This document shows positions 58,487-64,000 of a DNA stretch of 64,000 nucleotides, in pieces. Position 1 is the stretch's first letter. Each line of letters starts with the position of its first letter. The stretch comes from Methylotenera sp. G11 (GTDB lineage: Bacteria > Pseudomonadota > Gammaproteobacteria > Burkholderiales > Methylophilaceae): assembly GCF_000799735.1 (NCBI RefSeq), contig NZ_JUHH01000001.1, positions 1-64,000 on the forward strand. The letters are read 5' to 3'. Made by a program: the position numbers and the translations under genes. The notes beneath the pieces are model-generated. The model ran no database searches, was not told where the DNA came from, and saw only the letters and a program-made list of their open reading frames with translations.

Positions 58487-60274
58487 ATGTCATCCGAAAA
58501 AAATCCAAATAGCGCATCAGCGCCAGCTTCCAATTTTATTCGCGCCATTATTGAAAAAGATTTAGGCCAAAACAGATACGCCGCAAAAAAGTGGGCAGGC
58601 AATCCAGGTGATGCACAGCATCATGAGGCCGGCCAGGTTGATTTTGCCAAAATCCGCACACGCTTTCCGCCGGAGCCGAATGGGTACCTGCATATTGGTC
58701 ATGCCAAATCCATTTTCCTGAATTTTGGCCTGGCGCGTGATTTTGGCGGCATATGCCATATGCGTTTTGATGACACCAATCCGGAAAAAGAAAGCCAGGA
58801 GTATGTAGACAGCATTTCAGACGGCGTGAAATGGCTGGGCTTCGGCTGGGAGAATCAAGGTCCGAATGGCACCGAGTCCAATCTTTATTTTGCCAGCGAC
58901 TATTTTGATTTCATGTACCGCGCGGCTGAAAGCCTGATTGAAAATGGCTGTGCTTATGTAGATGAGCAAAGCGCAGATGAAATGCGCATCAACCGCGGTA
59001 CACTTACCGAACCAGGCAGGAACTCGCCGTTCCGTAACCGCACTGCGGCTGAGAACCTGGCGCGTTTCCGTGAAATGCGCGACGGCAAGCATGCAGACGG
59101 CAGCATGGTGCTGCGCGCCAAGATCGATATGGCATCGCCAAATATCAACATGCGCGACCCCGCGATCTACCGTGTGCGCCGCGCGCATCATCATAACACC
59201 GGCGACAAATGGTGCATCTACCCGATGTACACGTTTGCGCATCCGGTAGAAGATGCGCTGGAGCGCGTCACACACTCAATCTGCACACTGGAATTCGAAG
59301 ACCAGCGCCCATTCTACGACTGGCTGCTGGAGCGGCTGGCCGATGCCGGCCTGCTGGCACATCCGCTGCCCAAGCAATACGAATTCGCGCGTCTGAACCT
59401 GACTTATGTCGTGCTTTCGAAACGCAAGCTGATTCAGCTGGTGGAAGAGAAGCACGTGACAGGCTGGGATGATCCGCGCCTGCCGACGCTCGCCGGCGCG
59501 CGCCGCCGCGGCTATACAGCGGCCGGTTTCAGGCTGTTTACCGATCGCATCGGCGTCAGCAAAGCTGATTCATGGATCGAATACACGATACTTGAAGACT
59601 GCATGCGCGAAGTGCTTAATGTGGATGCAGAGCGCCGCATCGCCGTGCTCGACCCGATCAAGCTGGTGATTGATAACTATCCGGAAGGTCAAAGTGAAGA
59701 CTGCTTCGCTCCAAATCACCCGTTGAAAGCGGAGTTGGGCAAACGCACCGTGCAATTGTCGAAAGAGCTGTGGATCGAGCGTGAAGACTTTATGGAAGCG
59801 CCGAGCAAAGGCTTCTTCAGGCTTACACCAGGCGGCATGGTGCGCCTGCGTTACGGCTACGTAGTGCAATGCACCGGCTGCGAAAAAGATGCAAACGGCA
59901 ATGTGACCGTAGTGCACTGCGAATACTTGCCCGACACAAAATCCGGCACCCCGGGTTCTGACAGCGTGAAAGTAAAGGGCAACATCCACTGGGTATCGGC
60001 GGCACATGCTTACGAGTGCGAAGTGCGCCTGTATGACCGCTTGTTCAAAGAAGCGAACCCAGGCAGCGGTGACCGTGACTTTCTGGATGACATCAACCAG
60101 AACTCCGTGCAAGTGATCACGGCACAGCTGGAGCAAAGCCTGCGCGATGCCAGAGCGGAAGACAGCTTCCAGTTCGAGCGTCATGGCTACTTTGTGGCAG
60201 ACAGTAAAGACAGTGTCGCCGGCAAGCCTGTATTCAACCGTACCGTGACCTTGCGGGACGCATGGCAGAAGTAG
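58487..60274 (+). CDS. glnS: Glutaminyl-tRNA synthetase
   Basis: The 595-residue class I synthetase has PPEPNGYLHIGHAKSIFLNF with the HIGH motif at 69-72 and VLSKRKLIQLV as the KMSKS loop. LGFGWENQGPNGTESNLYFA, HNTGDKWCIYPMYTFAHP and the C-terminal anticodon-binding barrels are typical of the enzyme. Its presence shows direct charging of tRNA-Gln. The stop is 2 bases before the likely start of a broken flavin reductase gene. Confidence 0.97.
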   Translation: MSSEKNPNSASAPASNFIRAIIEKDLGQNRYAAKKWAGNPGDAQHHEAGQVDFAKIRTRFPPEPNGYLHIGHAKSIFLNFGLARDFGGICHMRFDDTNPEKESQEYVDSISDGVKWLGFGWENQGPNGTESNLYFASDYFDFMYRAAESLIENGCAYVDEQSADEMRINRGTLTEPGRNSPFRNRTAAENLARFREMRDGKHADGSMVLRAKIDMASPNINMRDPAIYRVRRAHHHNTGDKWCIYPMYTFAHPVEDALERVTHSICTLEFEDQRPFYDWLLERLADAGLLAHPLPKQYEFARLNLTYVVLSKRKLIQLVEEKHVTGWDDPRLPTLAGARRRGYTAAGFRLFTDRIGVSKADSWIEYTILEDCMREVLNVDAERRIAVLDPIKLVIDNYPEGQSEDCFAPNHPLKAELGKRTVQLSKELWIEREDFMEAPSKGFFRLTPGGMVRLRYGYVVQCTGCEKDANGNVTVVHCEYLPDTKSGTPGSDSVKVKGNIHWVSAAHAYECEVRLYDRLFKEANPGSGDRDFLDDINQNSVQVITAQLEQSLRDARAEDSFQFERHGYFVADSKDSVAGKPVFNRTVTLRDAWQK

Positions 60275-60276
60275 CG

Positions 60277-60864
60277 ATGCGGCGTGTAGACCTGGCAAAA
60301 GCTTATTACCTGCTTAACCATGGCCCTACCATTCTTGTGACTTCCGCCCATGCCGGCAGGCGCAACATCATGGCCGCGGCATGGAATGTGCCGCTGGATT
60401 TTGACCCGCCAAAGCTGATTGTGGTCATAGACAAAAACACCTATACGCGGGAGCTGGTTGAAGCCTCCGGCACTTTTGCGATCAACGTGCCGTGTGTGGC
60501 GCAGATAGACACCGTTTATTAGGTCGGCAGCAGTTCAGGCCGAGACCTGGAAGGTACCGATAAATTCACTGAATATCACCTGCAAACTTTCCCTGCCGAA
60601 GCAATCGATGCGCCGTTGCTCAAAGGCTGCGTGGCATGGCTGGAATGTAAAGTCATCCCTGAGCCGCATAACCAGAACACTTATGATCTGTTCATTGCCG
60701 AAGTGGTGGCTGCCCATGCCGATGAGCGTGTGTTCTCGCAAAATGAACATGGCCAATATCGCTGGCATTTCGAGGGGCATGATGATCTGCGCACGATTCA
60801 TCATGTGGCAGGAGGCAGTTTTTTTGCCGCCGGTGCCATGCACCAGGCTGGCCATTCCGGTTAA
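60277..60864 (+). pseudogene. Flavin reductase-like protein gene interrupted by an in-frame TAG
   Basis: From the ATG at 60277 the frame encodes VDLAKAYYLLNHGPTILVTS and later GTFAINVPCVAQIDTVY, then meets TAG at 60520-60522 (codon 82). The same frame continues without a shift through VGSSSGRDLEGTDKF and WLECKVIPEP to TAA at 60862. Together the two parts make one normal-length (about 195 residues) FMN-binding flavin reductase-like domain. A single base change, for example from AAG or CAG, explains the stop. The rest shows no decay, so the break is recent, a sequencing error or read through. It lies between glnS and corA. Confidence 0.85.
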
Positions 60865-60902
60865 AGTTTGTTACGGTAACCATTTCACTGCGGAAATGCC
60901 TT

Positions 60903-62009
60903 ATGAAAAAAACGCGCTTACATGGTCGCAGAAAGCATCATGCCAAGAAAAGCGGCCTGCCGCCGGGCTCCCTGATCTATGTGGGGCCGGGGGATGAGGA
61001 TGTGACCAAGCTGGCATCGCCCAAGCTGACTTTGATCAGCTATGATGCTGCCGGCCTGTGCGAGAAGATTATTCATGTCGATGAGCTTGCTGCGCTGGAT
61101 CTGGGGAGTGCAGACAAGCTGTGGCTGAATGTGCATGGTATCCATGACGCTGCTTTGATTAAACAGATTGGCCTGGTGTTCGGTCTGCATCCGCTGGTGC
61201 TTGAAGATATCCTGAATACGGAGCAACGCCCCAAACTGGATGAGTATAACCAGTATTTATTCCTGGAAACGCGGCATTTCTATTACGAAAAAGACACCTT
61301 GTCAGTCAGCTCCGAGCAGATCAGCATGGTGCTTGGGCATCATTTCCTGCTGACGTTCCAGGAGCGGTCAACCGGTGCATTCGCCCCGGTGCGGGAGCGC
61401 CTGCGTGCGGAGCATTCGCCGATGCGCGCGCTGGGTGTGGATTATCTTGCCTATTCGCTGCTGGATAGCATCGTTGATAAATATTTCAATGTGCTGGAAG
61501 CCATGGGGGATGACAGCGAAACGCTGGAAGATGCACTCCTTGCCAAGCCGAACATCACGCAACTGCACAGCATACACCAGCTGAAACGGGCAAGCATTGA
61601 ATTGCGGCGTGTGGTGTGGCCGATGCGTGAAGTGGTCAATCACCTTACCCGTAATGAAAGCGGTTTTTTCAAGGCAGGCACGATCCCTTACCTGCGTGAT
61701 GTTTATGACCATACGGTTAATTTTATCGAGTCCCTGGAATCTATCCGGGATAGCCTGGGCGGGCTGATGGATATTTACATGACCAGCGTCAGCAACCGTG
61801 TGAACCTGGAAGTGCGCGCATTAACCGTGGTTGCCATGCTGTTTATGCCGGCCACCCTGATTGCCGGTATTTTCGGCATGAATTTTCATGATATGCCGTG
61901 GGTTGCCGAACCCAATGGCTTCTGGTGGGCCATGGCGGTCATGGGCGGCATAGCCCTGTTCATGCTGATGATCTTCTGGCGCAGGCAGCTGCTGAGCAGC
62001 AAGGGTTAA
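60903..62009 (+). CDS. corA: Magnesium/cobalt transport protein CorA
   Basis: This is a pentameric divalent cation channel in the inner membrane. The 368 residues have a large cytoplasmic N-terminal funnel (LVLEDILNTEQRPKLDEYNQ is the family block) and a long stalk helix. Two C-terminal membrane helices are separated by the selectivity motif GMN in IFGMNFHDMPW. The C-terminus is basic. It follows the broken flavin reductase by 38 bp. Confidence 0.96.
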   Translation: MKKTRLHGRRKHHAKKSGLPPGSLIYVGPGDEDVTKLASPKLTLISYDAAGLCEKIIHVDELAALDLGSADKLWLNVHGIHDAALIKQIGLVFGLHPLVLEDILNTEQRPKLDEYNQYLFLETRHFYYEKDTLSVSSEQISMVLGHHFLLTFQERSTGAFAPVRERLRAEHSPMRALGVDYLAYSLLDSIVDKYFNVLEAMGDDSETLEDALLAKPNITQLHSIHQLKRASIELRRVVWPMREVVNHLTRNESGFFKAGTIPYLRDVYDHTVNFIESLESIRDSLGGLMDIYMTSVSNRVNLEVRALTVVAMLFMPATLIAGIFGMNFHDMPWVAEPNGFWWAMAVMGGIALFMLMIFWRRQLLSSKG

Positions 62010-62054
62010 GCAAGACCGGGTCGTTCGCAATGCGGGCTGCCGCTACAGCGTTAC

Positions 62055-62600
62055 TTACCTTTCATCCTTCACCAATTGTGCATATTTTGCCCTTATTTTC
62101 GCAGCCTTGGGGGCGGCTACTGCCATGCAGTATGGCTGGAACGGGTTGTTGGCAAAGTAATATTGGTGGTAATCCTCTGCCGGGTAAAATGTTTCTGCGC
62201 CGTTTACCTGCGTCACGACCGGGTTCGGCCAGATCCCCTCGGCATTCAGCCGGTTGATCATGGCAACGGTCGCCGCCTTCTGCCCATCATCCTGGCAAAA
62301 CACCGCAGAGCGGTATTGCGTACCGACATCATTGCCCTGGCGGTTTAACGTGGTGGGGTCGTGCGACACAAAGAATATTTCAAGCAGCGTTTCGAAATCG
62401 ATGATGGATGCATCAAATGTAATCTGGATCGCTTCGGCATGACCGGTGTCGCCGTTACAGATCTGTTTGTAGCTCGGGTTGGCGGTGTGGCCGCCAATAT
62501 AACCGGAGACCACTTTGCTGACACCTTTCAGCTGGCTGAAAACCGGTTCGGTGCACCAGAAACAGCCGCCTGCGAATACTGCAATTTGTTCGTTACTCAT
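62055..62600 (-). CDS. msrA: Peptide methionine sulfoxide reductase MsrA
   Basis: The enzyme reduces methionine-S-sulfoxide in proteins and free methionine. The 181 residues carry the catalytic GGCFWCTEPVFSQLKGV with Cys and Glu, SGYIGGHTANPSY, GDTGHAEAIQI and QYRSAVF. The second Cys in the same motif (GCFWC) is present. It is convergent with corA and diverges from the polymerase gene. Confidence 0.97.
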   Translation of the reverse strand: MSNEQIAVFAGGCFWCTEPVFSQLKGVSKVVSGYIGGHTANPSYKQICNGDTGHAEAIQITFDASIIDFETLLEIFFVSHDPTTLNRQGNDVGTQYRSAVFCQDDGQKAATVAMINRLNAEGIWPNPVVTQVNGAETFYPAEDYHQYYFANNPFQPYCMAVAAPKAAKIRAKYAQLVKDER

Positions 62601-62705
62601 TTTTTGGACCCTGCCTTGATTTGTGTATATCCTGATTTTAAATCCAACAATATTTAATTGTTTTACCTTAGTCAGTTCAATTCAGCAAAGATTACAATTT
62701 TAAGT

Positions 62706-63950
62706 ATGAAATTAAATGCACTTTACGTCGACTTTAACTCCTACTTTGCTTCCGTGGAGCAGCAATTGGTTCCGGAGTTGCGCGGGAAACCGGTTGGTGT
62801 GCTTGCCGTCATGGCAGAAACCACCTGCTGTATTGCCGCGAGTTACGAGGCCAAGGCATTCGGCGTCAGAACCGGAACGATCGTCAGCGATGCGCGCAAA
62901 ATGTGCCCCGGCATCATTTTTGTAGAGGCGCGCCCGCCGGTTTATGTGCAATACCACCATCAGCTGGTTGAAATGGTCGAAAGCTGTGCGCATGTAGAAA
63001 AGGTGCTTTCAATCGACGAAATGGTATGCAAGCTGACCGGCAGCCAGCAATTGCCGGAAAATGCGCTGAAGCTGGCTGCAAAAATCAAACAGGCAATTGC
63101 CGCCAATGCGGGTGATTACATTAAATGTTCTATCGGTATCGCCCCCAATACTTTCCTGGCGAAAGTGGCTTCCAATATGCAGAAGCCGGATGGCTGCGTG
63201 CTGATTGAGCCACACGAGCTGCCGCAGCGTTTGTATGCGCTGAAATTACGCGACTTGAACGGCATAGGCAAGCAGATGGAAGCGCGCCTGAACCGTTATA
63301 AGATCACGACCGTTGAGCAGTTGTATGCAGCGAACCGCCAGCAACTGCAAACCGCGTGGGGTAGTGTCGAAGGTGAGCGCATGTATGACAAGCTGCGTGG
63401 AATTGAACCGCATTACGTCAAAAATGCACGCAGCAGCCTGGGACATTCCCATGTGCTGCCGCCTGAGCAGCGTAATGAAGCAGGTGTCAGGGCGGTGCTG
63501 CACCGCTTGCTGCAAAAGGCCTGCATGCGTATGCGCAGCTATGACTTATTAACCTCGCGCATCAGCGTGAAAATCAAGTTCCGGAATATGCCGAGCTGGC
63601 TCATGGAAAGTGCGCTTTCACCAACCGACAACACTTTGCAGCTGATCCATGCGCTTGAGCAGTTCTTGCAGCATTACCCCGAGACCCGGCATGAGCCTTA
63701 TGCAGTAGGCGTGTCTTTTTCAGGTTTGTTAACTGCTGATGAGGCTGCACGTGACCTGTTTCAGGTGACCCCGCTGGAAAACGTGCAGAAACTTAACAAG
63801 GCGATTGATACCTTGAATCTGAAGTTCGGTAAAAATACCATCTACTTTGGCGGCGCACATGAAGCCCTGAAAGATGCGCCGATGCGCATTGCATTCAATC
63901 ACATTCCGGATCTGGTCGTAGAGGGTGATGAGGCCGATGACAGCTCATGA
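62706..63950 (+). CDS. Y-family DNA polymerase (DinB-like, divergent subgroup)
   Basis: The 414-residue translesion polymerase has palm residue Asp9 in LYVDFNSYFASVEQQ, the steric gate Phe14, and the catalytic pair Asp104-Glu105 in SIDE. The helix-hairpin-helix LNGIGKQMEARLNRY and a little-finger domain follow. The motif after the catalytic pair (SIDEMVCKLTG) and the DFN start differ from classic Pol IV (DMD, SIDEAYLD). The chain is about 60 residues longer, and I see no clear beta-clamp peptide at the C-terminus. The start is the ATG at 62706, since earlier in-frame codons do not align with the family; the ribosome-binding site is weak and no LexA box was recognised. Confidence 0.88.
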   Translation: MKLNALYVDFNSYFASVEQQLVPELRGKPVGVLAVMAETTCCIAASYEAKAFGVRTGTIVSDARKMCPGIIFVEARPPVYVQYHHQLVEMVESCAHVEKVLSIDEMVCKLTGSQQLPENALKLAAKIKQAIAANAGDYIKCSIGIAPNTFLAKVASNMQKPDGCVLIEPHELPQRLYALKLRDLNGIGKQMEARLNRYKITTVEQLYAANRQQLQTAWGSVEGERMYDKLRGIEPHYVKNARSSLGHSHVLPPEQRNEAGVRAVLHRLLQKACMRMRSYDLLTSRISVKIKFRNMPSWLMESALSPTDNTLQLIHALEQFLQHYPETRHEPYAVGVSFSGLLTADEAARDLFQVTPLENVQKLNKAIDTLNLKFGKNTIYFGGAHEALKDAPMRIAFNHIPDLVVEGDEADDSS

Positions 63951-64000
63951 AAATCATGAGTTACAAATATTAACAACTCTTCTGTAAGCCATATCCAGTG

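Overview
The window reads as the chromosome of a betaproteobacterium, most likely of the methylotroph family Methylophilaceae. The evidence is the 16S sequence type, beta-style gene orders (maf-rng; lolC-lolD-comEC-exbB-exbD-msbA-lpxK-kdsB; birA-coaX-SPOR; ribE-ribBA-yqgE-ruvX-pyrR-pyrB-pyrC') and a MxaD-like periplasmic protein. I could run no search, so the family-level placement is an inference. Nearly all of the window is dense housekeeping sequence. I see no prophage, insertion sequence, CRISPR array or genomic island.

Layout. 1-2.1 kb (minus): a sigma-54 promoter, a short type IV pilin and a membrane O-oligosaccharide ligase cut by the window edge. 2.2-4.1 kb (minus): a MxaD-like SRPBCC protein and a beta-propeller lipoprotein. 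4.2-9.0 kb: rppH, then on the minus strand ilvB-ilvH-ilvC-psd. 9.2-16 kb: a PilB/GspE ATPase, nadC, a GST, the nudJ-mnmA group and marC. 15.4-17.5 kb: maf-rng. 17.6-20.8 kb: a zinc phospholipase C-like gene, a PhoX/DUF839-type gene and a catalytically degenerate ArsC-like gene. 20.9-25.4 kb: yggS-proC-yggT (minus), diverging from pilT-pilU (plus). 25.6-31.4 kb (minus): riboflavin and pyrimidine genes. 31.4-41.0 kb (plus): lipoprotein export, DNA uptake and LPS/lipid A genes. 41.1-47.1 kb: a separate initiator tRNA unit, then a complete rRNA operon (16S, tRNA-Ile, tRNA-Ala, 23S, 5S). 47.3-49.2 kb (minus): an M17 aminopeptidase and an unknown gene. 49.5-55.4 kb (plus): the pyruvate dehydrogenase genes aceE-aceF-lpdA. 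55.6-64 kb: SPOR-coaX-birA, glnS, a flavin reductase gene broken by an in-frame amber codon, corA, msrA and an unusual Y-family DNA polymerase.

Functional threads. Type IV pili appear at three loci (pilin plus putative glycosylation ligase, PilB-like motor, PilT/PilU retraction motors), and ComEC supplies the DNA-uptake channel such pili usually serve. The pyr genes encode the ATCase form that uses a zinc-less dihydroorotase homologue as scaffold. RibBA has lost the cysteines of its GTP cyclohydrolase II half. So a true dihydroorotase and a true RibA must be encoded elsewhere.

The most notable observations are the pilin/ligase pair with a C-terminal serine on the pilin, a perfect loopless 58-bp palindrome, the ArsC-like protein without its catalytic Cys and Arg, the amber-interrupted flavin reductase, and a terminator-like hairpin between ilvH and ilvC. 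I found no clearly new multi-gene system.
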